The position numbers and the translations under genes are program-made. Below the pieces are notes generated by a model. The model worked only from the letters and a program-made list of their open reading frames with translations, did no database searches and had not been told where the DNA came from. Shown here in pieces: positions 1 to 11,107 of a stretch of 64,000 nucleotides of DNA. Within the stretch, counting starts at the first letter, position 1, and every line of letters starts with the position of its first letter. The stretch is from Symsagittifera roscoffensis (lineage: Eukaryota; Xenacoelomorpha; Acoela; Convolutidae), in NCBI RefSeq assembly GCF_963678635.1, contig NC_087066.1:52716312-52780311 (forward strand), read 5' to 3'.

Positions 1-334
1 AGATTGCCCTTTCGGCCAAATTGGGACAATTAACGCGACATATATTTCGCGCTATTAACGCGTAAGCGAGGTTTAATCCGTCATAGACATCGTTCCAAAA
101 TGGTTCAAGGAAGACTATATGCCATAATTGATTTGTTAATGGTAGCAAAATCTATCACTTTGTACTTAATATGACGTGTGGGGGGATGTTTTCACAAAAA
201 GTCTCAAAATTTTTAGAAAATTTTTTTAAAATTTTACTTCGTTAGATTTAAATTTTCCATGTTATTACTGCTCCATAGACCTTAAAAGGCAGTCGAAACA
301 TTCAGAGTTTCGCCCTGATACGAGCAGTCTTGTT
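1..334 (+). repeat. Dispersed repeat D, copy cut by the window edge
   Basis: This stretch is nearly identical to 10781-11107 and is found inverted near 60.14-60.48 kb. It ends with a recognisable signature: an AGTCG(G/A)AACATTCAG block, then a GC-rich hairpin (the CAGGGC/GCCCTG type seen in the better copies), then a GATACGAGCAGTCTTGTT end. The hairpin is imperfect here. No coding potential is visible. The family could be a MITE or a Helitron-like non-autonomous element; the sequence does not decide which. Confidence 0.7.
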
Positions 335-1255
335 AAAATTTATCAATGACTTGCTAGCTTGCTTTACTCGCTCTCATTGTTTTCCTTTTGCAGTGTATGT
401 TCTTCTATTCAGCCTAAAGTAAACAATATTTGCACCTGGATGACAGATGACTACCTGGACCTACACTCTGCTAAAACAAAACCTTACTTATTTTTCAGGA
501 ACAATGTGATATTGTATTTAGGCGATCATGCAATTGAAAAGGTTGCGACCATCAAAGATTTGGACATACATGTTTCCTAACATGTCTTTAGGTCTCAACA
601 TCTCTCCAGAAAAGTGAGTAAATGTAGCCGTGCTCCGTTTTTCATCGCACGTAGTCTACGCTTTAGCACACCTGCTTCTAGTAAGTTAAACATCCAATAT
701 GCTTTTGTTAAGAGTATCATAAGGTTTAATTTGTGTTATTAGTACCCATATTTATCGGATTTACGCAAAATGGAGTCAAGGCAGAAAACAAAAGTTCAAC
801 GGATCTACCTTCTTACCGCTCTGTTATAATATTATCCTTTCTGACATACTGTTTTTTACAACTTTTACATGGCTATTACGATTTTAATATTTCCTTATAT
901 GTTGTTTTATCAAAGAAACGTTATCTCTACTCAGTAATTGGCCATCCAGATTGCGCTCAATCGAGAAAATAATATTCGATTTGTATCCCTTCAAAAAATT
1001 CAATACACACACCTTCTTTTATTGTTCAGTTTTTAATGCCAATTATTTGTTCGAGCATACAAACATCGACTTTAAGGGCATCAAAACTGTCCTTAAACGT
1101 AATCTGCTAAAATATATTTTTTCTCGACTTGCTGATTATTATTGCCTTAGAATTTCACGTACTTTATTTTCAAGGTTTTCTCGTACAAAAAGCAGAAGCT
1201 ATCTTTATTTCGGATTGTTCATTTTATTCATCAATTGGTTATTCTAACTCCCCTT
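335..1255 (+). pseudogene. Non-LTR retrotransposon reverse transcriptase, C-terminal remnant
   Basis: The translation carries hallmarks of the region after the catalytic core of LINE reverse transcriptases: a WMTDDYLDLHSAKTK block (the common pattern is W....L.LN..KTK), then KVATIKDLDIHVS (normally a DLG.L.S block), then a KVSKCSRAPFFIARSL helix. Downstream frames hold LLHGYYDFNISLYVVLSK and a HTFFYRSVFNANYL block, like the C-terminal tail of such proteins. Reading frames switch several times and stops interrupt it, for example after the DIHVS block near 580, so it is dead. Two more copies lie at 8382-8935 and 11108-11805. The exact clade (CR1-, Jockey- or Rex-like) cannot be fixed by eye. 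The remnant continues into a microsatellite tail, as is common at the 3' ends of such elements. Confidence 0.7.
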
Positions 1256-1268
1256 AGGGTAATTAAGA

Positions 1269-1299
<31 letters not shown>

Positions 1300-1342
1300 C
1301 CTCTCTCTCTCCCTCTCTCTCTCTATATATATATATATATAT
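1269..1342. repeat. (CT)n(TA)n microsatellite at LINE 3' end
   Basis: A run of CT dinucleotides with a few CCT interruptions is followed by a TA run. The same compound microsatellite sits at the same place after the LINE copy at 8382-8935. It was therefore probably copied with the element or arose in its 3' tail. Confidence 0.9.
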
Positions 1343-1480
1343 CTTACCCTTCTATAAAAGCTCTTGTTTAAACATTATCTCTACTCTGGAAGTGCCTCAA
1401 ATAACAAAAGATGATTGTTTTTTTTTGCTCCGACCAGTTGAAAAATTTGGAGTAACTTTGTATTCGGGTGTGTTTTCTTT
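1343..1480 (+). repeat. LINE-to-satellite linker
   Basis: The sequence between the microsatellite and the first satellite unit matches 9020-9165, including the block CCGACCAGTTGAAAAAT and a TGTATTCGGGTGTG motif. In the third composite copy the linker is reduced to its last bases (from about 11806), fused directly to a truncated LINE. Confidence 0.75.
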
Positions 1481-3922
1481 TTTCTTTTTTATTGTTCTTC
1501 GCACAAAATAAGGTAACCAGTACCAGGTACTTAAAAAATCGAGTAATTGTAATACATAATGTAAAGTGTTTTTTTGCGTCAAATCACGTTTTACAAATCG
1601 AATTAACTTTTAATCACATCGATTCTAATCATCTCTTTTTAATCATCATCACTTCAATATCTATAAAATTTTTAAAGTTTGATTCTGAAATACATGATGA
1701 AGGGACTCCTGACTGTAGCCTCGGTTACTGTTATACTTATAACCTGAGTTTAGAGAAAAACTTGCTTCAATTTTTTTACTTTTTGTTTCCCAATGTTGCA
1801 TAGAAATGCCTACTGCGAAAACAGTTGAAATGTCATCATCTAAACTAACCAGACCCTGCTTCTAACCAGATTTTTGAATCAGATTTTTTTTAAAGATTCA
1901 AAAAGTTCAAAACTCAAAGTAGGAATCTAATTTATTGACGCTAACTGATTGTTTTTTGATCAATATTGTTTTGTAAAAAAGAATTATAACTCATAAGATG
2001 TAAATTATTGACAGTTCATTCTTTAGTCTAGCAGTTATTGATTGCAAATTAAACAAATATTTTAGTACAGTGAAAGTGCATCTTTCTGAGCGACAAAATC
2101 GCTCTAATGTTTTATGGTACTTCTATTATGTTACCAATTTCCTATTTTCCCGCCAAAATTTTTTTAATAGTTTTTTTTTCTTTGATTTCTTGATTTCAAA
2201 TTTTCGATTGTAATTTCAATATAATGATAACAATTGAATTTGAAAATTTTGAGGATGTTTTTGCCAAATTTTTTTTTGGATTTATATAGCTTCAGTTTCA
2301 GCTGCTTGCCGCGTGTGCTGAGTGGAGGCCTCTTCTTCTACATATGCTTGCTTTCTTCTTTATGGTTCTTCGCACAAAATAAGGTAACCAGTACCAGGTA
2401 CTTAAAAAATCGAGTAATTGTAATACATAAGGTAAAGTTTTTTGGTGTCAAATCACGTTTTACAAATCAAATTAACTTTTAATCACGTCAAATCTAATCA
2501 TCTCTTTTTTATCATCATCACTTCCATATCTATAAAATTTTAAAATTTTGACTGTAAAATACATGATGAAGGGACTCCTGATTGTAGCCTCGGTTACTAT
2601 TATATTTCTAACCTGGCTTTAGAGAAAAACTTGCTTTAACTTTTTTTTTACTTTTTGTTTCCCAATGTTGCATAGAAATGCTTACTGCGAAAACAGTTGA
2701 AATGTCATCATCTAAACCAACCAGACCCTGCTTCTAACCAGATTTTTGAATCAGATTTTTTTAAAAGATTCAAAAAGTTCAAAACTCAAAGAAGGAATCT
2801 AATTTATTGACACTAACTGATTGTTTTTTGATCAATATTGTTCTGTAAAAAAGAATTATAAATCATAAGATGTAAATTATTGACAGTTAATTGTTTAGTC
2901 TAGCAGTTATTGATTGCAAATTAAACAAATATTTTAGTACAGTGAACGTGCATCTTTCTGAGCGAAAAAATCGCTCTAATGTTTTTATGGTACTTCTAAT
3001 ATGTTATCAATTTCCTATTTTCCCGCCAAAAATTTTTTAATAGTTTTTTTTTTTCGATTGTAATTTCAATATAATGCTAACAATTGAATTTGAAAATTTT
3101 GAGGATGTTTTTGCCGAAATTCTTTTTGGATTTATATAGCTTGAGTTTCAGCTCCTTGCCGCGTGTGCTGAGTGGAGGCCTCTTCTTCTACATATGCTTT
3201 TTTTCTTTTTTATGGTTCTTCGCACAAAATAAGGTAACCAGTATCAGGTACTTAAAAAATCGAGTAATTGTAATACATAAGGTAAAGTTTTTTGGTGTCA
3301 AATCACGTTTTACAAATCAAATTAACTTTTAATCACGTCGATTCTAATCATCTCTTTTTTATCATCATCAATTCCATATCTATAAAATTTCAAAATTTTG
3401 ACTCTGAAATACATGATGAAGGGACTCCTGACTGTAGCCTCGGTTATTATTATATTTATAACCTGGCTTTAGAGAAAAACTTGCTTTAATTTTTTTACTT
3501 TTTGTTTCCCAATGTTGCATAGAAATGCCTACTGCGAAAACAGTTGAAAATTCATCATCTAAACTAACCAGACCCTGCTTCTAACCAGATTTTTGAATCA
3601 GATTTTTTGAAAAGATTCGAAAAGTTCAAAATCAAAGTAGGAATCTAATTTAGTGAAACTAACTGATTGTTTTTTGATGAATATTGTTCTGTAAAAAAGG
3701 ATTATAACTAATAGGATGTAAATTATTGACAGTTCATTGTTTAGTCTAGCAGTTATTGATTGCAAATTAAACAAATATTTTAGCACAGTGAAAGTGCATC
3801 TTTCAGAGCGAAAAATCGGTCTACTGTTTACTTCTATTATGTTACCAATTTCAAACTTTCGCGCCAAAAATTTTCTAAGAGTTTTTTTTCTTTGATTTCT
3901 TGATTTCAAGTTTTCTATATTT
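1481..3922. repeat. Satellite array 1, three ~860-bp units
   Basis: Three head-to-tail units of the same AT-rich satellite that makes the large array at 11.8-29.7 kb. Using the TTGGTGTCAAATCA block as an anchor, units start near 1574, 2442 and 3292 (spacings 868 and 850). Shared landmarks in order are the palindrome near AGTACCAGGTACT, TGATGAAGGGACTCC, the CCAGACCCTGCTTC block, TTTAGTCTAGCAG, and the GCCGCGTGTG...GGAGGCCTC stretch. All three are long-form units. The array stops abruptly near 3922, where the virus-like segment begins. Short open frames inside units are carried by recent duplication and show no coding features. Confidence 0.9.
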
Positions 3923-3938
3923 TAGCGGATATTTTAAA

Positions 3939-4462
3939 GACATAAAAGATTACATTTACTTAAATGGCGAAAAATACAGACCACAAGATATATCACCAAT
4001 AAATATCTTTAGTTTTGTAAATTGAAAAACGAACTTCTTTCCTTTCTAGGATGGAGCTACTACATCTTAGAAAGATTGACTATATCATACGCCATGTTTA
4101 ATTTTCTTGGATTTCTTTTCTATCTTTTAAAAGGAATCTACAATACATGCGCAATACACAAACAAGTAAATAAACAAGCAAGCGTAGCACGAATACTTTT
4201 CGCTGGATTTTTTGGAATATTTTCAACATCAATCAATAAAACTCTTTTAGACGCTCAATTAAAAGAATACAATTCCAAGTTATCAACAACACCAAACGCA
4301 TATGACGAATCACGAAACAACACAAATACAACGCCCACAGGACCACAATTACAAAGCCTCAACCATAACCACCCCTTATCATTAGTACCACGAAATTTTC
4401 GAAATATTGCCTTATCAGATCTCATAACTTCAAGACTAAATTCTCCACAAAGCCCAGTCTAA
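3939..4462 (+). pseudogene. Virus-like membrane glycoprotein C-terminal fragment (tentative)
   Basis: An open frame from 4013 to 4462 has no ATG at its 5' end. It encodes a hydrophobic segment (about codons 20-40 from 4022, containing FNFLGFLFYLL), a second less hydrophobic stretch (ARILFAGFFGIFS), then a polar Asn/Thr/Pro-rich tail. Upstream, about 3939-4023 is open in a different frame, so a frameshift separates the two parts. A membrane anchor followed by a cytoplasmic tail, just upstream of a second virus-like frame, resembles the end of an envelope glycoprotein gene of the kind carried by some LTR elements or RNA viruses. That identity is inference; no catalytic or fusion motif is visible. 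The G-poor, C-rich composition of the + strand starts here and differs sharply from the satellite on its left. Confidence 0.35.
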
Positions 4463-4573
4463 CATATAATAACCCAATAACCCAATATAGACGACACATA
4501 CGAACAAATTATAGAACAACCACATACCACTAAATTTTGTTCTCAGAACCACCATCTATTTAGCCCACGATGA

Positions 4574-6280
4574 TCCGCCAAATTGGATCCCTCCATCGAT
4601 CAATCTAACCCAGCCAACCTTCAGAACAGCCTAACTAATTCCAACACAACAGTATATAACACCATCTCCCAATTCAACAACTCCGATATTGAAACACCCG
4701 ACGAACTCGCGAACTCTGAAATCAGTCCCTCTATATTTTCCCAACGTCCCTTTCAACCTCTCCATTCCCAAGTCAAAATTGAACCTCTTTCCCCTCCTTC
4801 TCCCATTTCACATGTCACACCTACATATTCCCCTCTAACCAGCGAATCATTCGATAGCTACGACCAAGATAACACACAAATATCACATGAACTTGATAAC
4901 TTCATAACAATACAACAGCAATTGCAACACCCTCAGGCACTAACGATTCACCAACTTTCACGATATCTAACATCACCTAACCCATCAACTCCAACCCTCT
5001 CTTCCACTTATACACCCTCCCAAAACCCCACTTCCCCATCAACCCCATACTCTAGTACCAATCGCGCTCACCGAACCTTCAAAAGAAAATTCCCAAATAC
5101 CCCATTCACATCTAACCCAGGAACATCCACCACATATATAAATCATCCACTTCATACTAATACGAAAGAATTTCTACAAATAGGCCTACCTTTTTTACCA
5201 CAAAATACATACTTCTCTTCCGACCCCAATATTGAAAAACCCAATTAAGTAAACGAACATGTCTTATATCCCACACTCTCATGGACATCTCATTACCACT
5301 TTACTAATCCATTAATATTACCACTATATAACACCCCTCATAATAATGAAGTAAGCAGCACCCTACTCTACCTCCTAACAACAGCACTAACCTCAAACCA
5401 GTTCACGCAAATAGGATATAGAGAATCCCTCACAAAATTCACTGCACCAAAAGCAAATAATTACCCCATCGATTATTACGATCAAAGTATCATCCCACCG
5501 AATGAAGACTTGGTGTTGTCTACTTGGCGACCCATATACTAATCCTCAATTAATCAAAAATTGTTTCATAAAAACTTCATACACATTCACCCTCAACATC
5601 TTAAATAAAAAATATGACAAAGTCATCTCCGCAGCACTACGAAATACAAATGCTTATGAATCATGATTTTCAACCATTTCCTTTCAACCATTTCCTTTCA
5701 TTTCCTCACACCCAAAGAACGTGATTTGCACTGTTCATACGAATTCATGTTACGATTTTAACAAACACATACGTACACTTAGTATAAATTTATTCAAAGT
5801 CATTAAACTCACAATACACCAGCACGACAACCTCACCATAGATTTCAATAAATCAACTCAAAATACACATCACCGTTTTTTCTTATCTTCACCTATTGTT
5901 TTAAAGACACTAACCTACAAGGCACCCTCCGAAATAATGACCCCATCACCCAGATGTATATCTTCTTCCCATTAAACAAAATCCTAAACGTAGACGAATC
6001 CCGCCCACTAATTGTCCCTCATGAATTCCTTCAGCCCGTCGAAGTCCTTGTCCTAGAATTCATATATAACACTCGCTACAATCACAAATTATAAAAACTA
6101 ATCAAAACACATCCAATGAAGAATCACCTCACACTGAAGAACATAACATCATTAAAGCACTTGAATTGCTTCGGCCACTTTTGCAAACTAAACACATCAT
6201 TCCTTTGTTAGCTAAACTACTAACCTCATCTGATATCATCCACGATGTTTTTCCCCTTGGCTTCTTCACCGATGATTAAA
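4574..6280 (+). pseudogene. Broken virus-like Pro/Ser/Thr/Asn-rich protein (nucleocapsid- or Gag-like?)
   Basis: A frame open from 4574 encodes a low-complexity N-terminal part rich in Pro, Ser, Thr and Asn (to 5245). A TAA at 5246-5248 interrupts it, but the same frame then stays open to 5540 and turns into ordinary globular-looking sequence. Further open stretches follow in other frames (about 5515-5665, 5720-5900, 5905-6093, 6094-6279), as expected for one longer gene broken by several frameshifts. There is no in-frame ATG at the 5' end. Only about 120 bp separates it from the upstream membrane-anchor frame, a compact arrangement typical of viral or retroviral-like genomes. I do not recognise the family. 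Position and composition suggest a nucleocapsid or Gag. No polymerase gene and no LTRs are visible beside it. Confidence 0.35.
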
Positions 6281-7432
6281 GTGATATGAATTCAATATTT
6301 AACAAATAAATTTGAACAACACTAACTATTATTATTCGATTGCTTTTCTATTTTTCTGCTTTTCGATTGCTTTTCTATTTTTCATTAACCTATCCAATAA
6401 TTGAAGCAATAAAATTATCCCGTACAAAGCAGTAATTTAATATTTAATTCTTTTCCCCAGAGCAGTTAATATTCATAAAATGAAAATAACTTAATATTTT
6501 CAACCCCCAAATCAAGCAGTAAAATTTAAAATTTTCAAAGTAGTAAATTAATCAAAATTGTTCATAAATTGCAAAAGCAGTACTAACCTTTTCAAAGACG
6601 CTTCTTTATTTTCTCTCGCCCAAATATTCTATCCAAACTCGCACTGCTCGCCCACAAAGAATTGCTTAGGATAATGAATTTGAGTTTCAACTTTCACTGA
6701 TAACAACTGTAACAAATTTAACAAGTTTCAATTTTTCCCTTAACCCAGTTGGGGAGGAATTATATAATAATCCAAACTAAGCAACGCAAGCTTACTAAAT
6801 ACCATAAACCACAACCTAACAGCAGGACTAAGAAAAGAAAACATACGGCACCCAAACTGGAATCACACCAGCTTAGAACCGGATAAATTATTCTTTTCAA
6901 GACTACTTTTGAGTCTGAACACAAAAGAACAAAACACCAAAAAGTCGGAAGACAAACCCAAAACACACAATTTGATTTTCGAAGAAAAGACAAAACTGAG
7001 ACAACAAAAGAAAACACTAGTAATAAAAATGGCATGAAAGTTTGAACTAACACAGGACCCTCCAAAAAGAAAGCACGAAATTATACCCTCACTTCTGGCC
7101 TAACCCACCAGAAAAGGACGTCCTGAGCATGCTCTATAGCCGGCCTCACCCACCGTGCTACATCCACGCTTTGTGACACCCACGAAACTATTTTTGACGA
7201 GAGTTACTCAAGTGTGAGTAGCTCTTAAAAATAACCGAACTAAATAATAACGCTTTTGCGATAAAAACTAATACAAAGATCATAATTAAAAAATAAAATT
7301 AACAAAGATTCGTATATGTAATTGATATAATGCAGTATATAGATTATAAACAGCCCAAAGACGTGCAGCAAGAAACTTGACAACCCAATCACACTCCAAC
7401 TACTGAATGGCAAAACCTACCTGACATGCTGC
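6281..7432. other. Non-coding, C-rich flank of the virus-like segment
   Basis: No gene is supported here. The G-poor composition of the preceding segment continues to about 7060. A TTCGATTGCTTTTCTATTTTTC phrase occurs twice near 6335-6385, and an AGCAGT(T/A)AAT-type phrase recurs four times between 6420 and 6590. A long hydrophobic minus-strand frame (7065-6760) is a by-product of low G on the + strand. From about 7100 to 7430 the sequence is ordinary AT-rich DNA that leads into module R. Confidence 0.5.
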
Positions 7433-8354
7433 CTACAGTCACTACACTCAATGGGTTTTGAGTACAATCTGGCATCGCAGAAAAAGAAATCCATCGCCAC
7501 AGAGAACAATGGCCATCTCGATGTTAAATTATGCGTACAGATCCAAGTCACCAGGCATTGCATCCAAGCTCAAACTTCACGCCATTCCCAAACGAGACCG
7601 AAACACAGTTTTCTACCAATCAAGATCAAAATATCATAACAAACCATTTTGGAACCAGGTTGACTTCCAGAAACAACAACAACAGTTGGCGGTCACAGTC
7701 GTTGTCGAATGAAAGACTGATATCGACGATTCCATTTTCCTGGAGCAGACGGATAAGACATCCTTCTCCATAAACGAAACAGAAATGATGCTCGAGAAAT
7801 ACAAAGAAACATCATCCAATCTTCATTTTAAATGATAGTCAAAGAACAAAAACTAAAACTCTCTAAACCCCGGATGAGTGTGGAACCAGATCTAAACTAG
7901 TATTTATCATTGGTTATTATTATGATATTTTATCTTTATTTTAAATACTAACCAATCATACTCCATAAAACTAACAACCTACTTATTTGTAAAGTCTTGA
8001 AACTACTTGTAGTTTCAACACCAGAACAATTTGAATTCAACACCAAACCGGTGTACACTAGATCTATTGAGACTAGGAGATATAAGAGTAAGATTCAGAT
8101 CGGTATTAGACTAAGAAGTTGCACGAATCTATCCTGCCGAAAATAAGATAGCGTGACGAGCAGACGGTGTACCTTATCTGAAATTACTCTATGAGTACAA
8201 TAACCTATACATAACTCACTACTTTCACAACTACAGCGATTTTGTTTCGACGATGAGCTTTTGCTGCATAATTCTTCAATGTTAGATAGCAGCTGAAAGT
8301 TAACAAGAGTCTCTTGGTTCTCCCCGAGGCAGTGTGTTGGGGTCTCTGCTCTTT
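7433..8354 (+). repeat. Repeat module R, copy 1
   Basis: This segment is repeated with high identity at 9595-10575. Both copies keep short open frames with matching translations, for example one with HAIPKRDRNTVFYQSR and another with DDSIFLEQTDKTSFSINETE, but frames change between them and neither copy has one complete protein. It also contains a perfect inverted repeat at 7997-8018 (TTGAAACTAC-tt-GTAGTTTCAA). In both copies R is followed by the start of repeat D (TTGTTCCGA) and then the LINE fragment. It may be the 5' or internal part of the same element family; I cannot name it. Confidence 0.7.
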
Positions 8355-8381
8355 TTGTTCCGAATTTCGATACAAAAAAAA
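8355..8381 (+). repeat. Repeat D, collapsed to its first bases
   Basis: Only the TTGTTCCGA...TTTCGATAC start of repeat D is present. The sequence then jumps to the position equivalent to base 712 of the first LINE copy. Compared with 10576-11480, almost 900 bp has been lost by an internal deletion. Confidence 0.7.
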
Positions 8382-8935
8382 CGAGTATCATAAGGTTTAA
8401 TTTGTGTTATTAGTACCCATATTTATCGGATTTACGCAAAATGAAGTCAAGACAGAAAAAAAAGTTCAACGGATCTACCTTCTTACCGCTCTGTTATAAT
8501 ATTATCCTTTCTGACATACTGTTTTTTTACAAGCTTTTACATGGCTATTACGATTTTAATATTTCCTTATATGTTGTTTTATCAAAGAAACGTTATCTCT
8601 ACTCTGTTATTGGCCATCCAGATTGCGCTCAATCGAGAAAATAATATTCGATTTGTATCCCTTCAAAAAATTCAATACACACACCTTCTTTTATCGTTCA
8701 GTTTTTAATGCCAATTATTTGTTCGAGCATACAAACATCGACTTTATGGGCATCAAAACTTTCTTTAAACGTAATCTGCTAAAATATTTTTTTCTCGACT
8801 TGCTGATTATTATTGCCTTAGAATTTCACGTACTTTATTTTCAAGGTTTTCCCGTACAAAAAGCAGGAGCTATCTTTATTTCGGGTTGTTCATTTTATTC
8901 ATCAATTGGTAATTCTAACTCCCCTTAGGGTAATT
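8382..8935 (+). pseudogene. Non-LTR retrotransposon C-terminal remnant, copy 2
   Basis: Closely matches 712-1255. It retains the LLHGYYDFNISLYVVLSK and HTFFYRSVFNANYLFEHTN segments in shifted frames, the latter continuing through LLKYFFLDLLIIIALEF. The reverse transcriptase part upstream is missing because of the deletion in the preceding repeat. It cannot encode an active protein. Confidence 0.65.
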
Positions 8936-8937
8936 AA

Positions 8938-8968
8938 TACTCTATCTCTCTCTCCCTCTCTCTCTCCC

Positions 8969-9019
<51 letters not shown>
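8938..9019. repeat. (CT)n(TA)n microsatellite, copy 2
   Basis: The same compound microsatellite as at 1269-1342, with more CCCT interruptions, directly after the LINE fragment. Confidence 0.9.
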
Positions 9020-9594
9020 CTTACCCTTCTATAAAAGCTCTTAATTAAACATTATCTCTACTCTGGAAGTGCCTCAAATAACAAAAGATGATTGTTTTTT
9101 TTTTGCTCCGACCAGTTGAAAAATATGGAGTAACTTTGTATTGGGGTGTGTTTTCTTTTTTCTTGTACTCAAAAAATCGTGTAATTATGATACATAAGGT
9201 AAAGTTTTTTGGTGTCAAATCACGTTTTACAAATCAAATTAACTTTTAATCACATCGATTCTAATCATCTGTTTTTATCATCATCATTTCCATATCTATA
9301 AAATTTTTAAATTTTGACTCTGAAATACATGATGAAGGGACTCCTGACTGTAACCTCGGTTACTATTATACTTATAACCTGGCTTTAGAGAAAAACTTGC
9401 TTTAATTTTTTTATTTTTTGTTTTTCAATGTTGCATAGAAATGCCTACTGCGAAAACAGTTGATATGTCATCATCTAAACTAACCAGACCCTGCTTCTAA
9501 CCAGATTTTTGAATCAGATTTTTTGAAAAGATTCGAAAAATTCAAAACTCAAAGTAGGAACCTAATTTAAAGACACTAACTGCTTGTTTTTTGA
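9020..9594. repeat. LINE-satellite linker plus one truncated satellite unit
   Basis: The linker to about 9165 matches 1343-1480. It is followed by a single satellite unit that starts inside the monomer (AAAAAATCGTG, near 9167) and stops at TGCTTGTTTTTTGA, where module R copy 2 begins at 9595. The unit keeps TGATGAAGGGACTCC and CCAGACCCTGCTTC but lacks the 5' palindrome and the last ~300 bp. Confidence 0.8.
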
Positions 9595-10575
9595 CTACAG
9601 TCACTACACTCAATGGATTTAGAGTACAATCTGGCATCGCAGAAAAAGAAATCCATTGCAACAGAGAACATTGGCCATCTCGATGTTAAAATATGCGTAC
9701 AGATACAAGCCACCAGGCATTGCATCCCAGCTCAAATTTCACGCCATTCCCAAACGAGACCGAAACACAGTTTTCTACCAATCAAGAACAAAAGATCAGA
9801 ACAAACCATTTTTGAACCAGGTTGACTTCCAGAAACAACAGTAACAGTTGGCGGTCACAGTCGTTGTCGAATGAAAGACTGATATCGACGATTCCATCTT
9901 CCTGGAGCAGACGGATAAGACATCCTTCTCCATAAACGAAACAGAAATGATGCTCGAGAAATACAAAGAAACATCATCCATCCTTCATTTTAAATGGTAG
10001 TCAAAGAACAAAAACTAAAACACTCTAAACCCCGGATGCTGTGGAACCAGATCTAATTTAGTATTTATCATAGTTATCATGGTTATTAATATGATATTTT
10101 ATCTTTATAAAGTATTAAATACTAACCAATCATACTCCATAAAACTAACAACCTATTTATTTGTTAAGTCTTGAAACTACTTGTAGTTTCAACTTCAGAA
10201 CAATTTGAATTAAACTTAGAATACAGTTATTCTCATTCTGGAACTAACTCGCGTAAAACGGTGTACACTAGATCTTTTGAGACTAGGAGATATAAGAGTA
10301 AGATTCAGATCGGTATTAGACTAAGAAGCTGCACGAATCTATCCTGCCGAAAATAAGAGCAGACGGTGTACCTTATCTGAAATTACTCTATGAGTACAGT
10401 AACCTATACATAACTCACTACTTTCACAACTGCAGCGATTTTGTTTTGACGATAAGCTTTTGCTGCATAATTCTTCAATGTTAGATATCAGCTGAAAGTT
10501 AACAAGAGTCTTTCAAAGTGCGTCAACATTCCTATTGCTTCTCCGCGAGGCAGTGTGTTGGGGTCTCTGCTCTTT
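9595..10575 (+). repeat. Repeat module R, copy 2
   Basis: Second copy of 7433-8354 with the same internal open stretches and the same perfect hairpin (10171-10192). It differs by small indels, including an extra AACTTAGAATACAGTTATTC block near 10214. It leads directly into a full repeat D. Confidence 0.7.
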
Positions 10576-11107
10576 TTGTTCCGACTTTCGATACGAAAGT
10601 AACGGAATATTTCTGCTCACGGTAGGTTTTTTTTTCTGCAGACAAATTTCGACGTTTTTACTAGCCAATTTTGACGGAATTTTTCTAGATCATTCAAAAG
10701 CTATTGTTGTCCTGAGCTTACATTTGAAAAGATATTCCACCTGTGATCATTTTTCGTAAAGTTATGAGGGTTTAAAGATTGCCCTTTCGGCCAATTTGGG
10801 ACAATTAACGCGACATATATTTCGCGCTATTAACGCGTAAGCGAGGTTTAATCCGTCCTAGACATCGTTCCAAATTGGTTCAAGGAAGACTATATGCCAT
10901 CATTGATTTGTTAATGGGAGCAAAATCTATCACTTTGTACGTAATATGACGTGCGGGGGGATGTTTTCACAAAAAGTCTCAAAATTTTTAGAAAATTTTT
11001 TAAAAATTTTACTTCGTTACATTTAAATTTCCATGTTATTACTGCTCCATAGACCTTAAAAGGCAGTCGGAACATTCAGTGCTTCGCCCTGATACGAGCA
11101 GTCTTGT
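10576..11107 (+). repeat. Repeat D, full-length copy (532 bp)
   Basis: The most complete plus-strand copy. It begins TTGTTCCGACTTTCG and ends with CAGTCGGAACATTCAG, a degenerate hairpin and GATACGAGCAGTCTTGTT. The blocks TGTTCCGACT near the start and AGTCGGAACA near the end form a 10-bp inverted repeat. Copies occur at 1-334 (partial), 52487-52986 (diverged) and, inverted, in a chain at 59.7-61.7 kb. Confidence 0.75.

Noticed and set aside
4022-4462. A complete small membrane protein gene
   Set aside because: The frame has no ATG, begins just after a TAG, and continues a protein-like stretch in another frame upstream, so it is better read as the end of a larger broken gene.
6760-7065. 101-codon hydrophobic minus-strand frame
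   Set aside because: The + strand is G-poor and A/C-rich here, which gives few minus-strand stops and many hydrophobic codons. No start context, topology or homology supports a gene.
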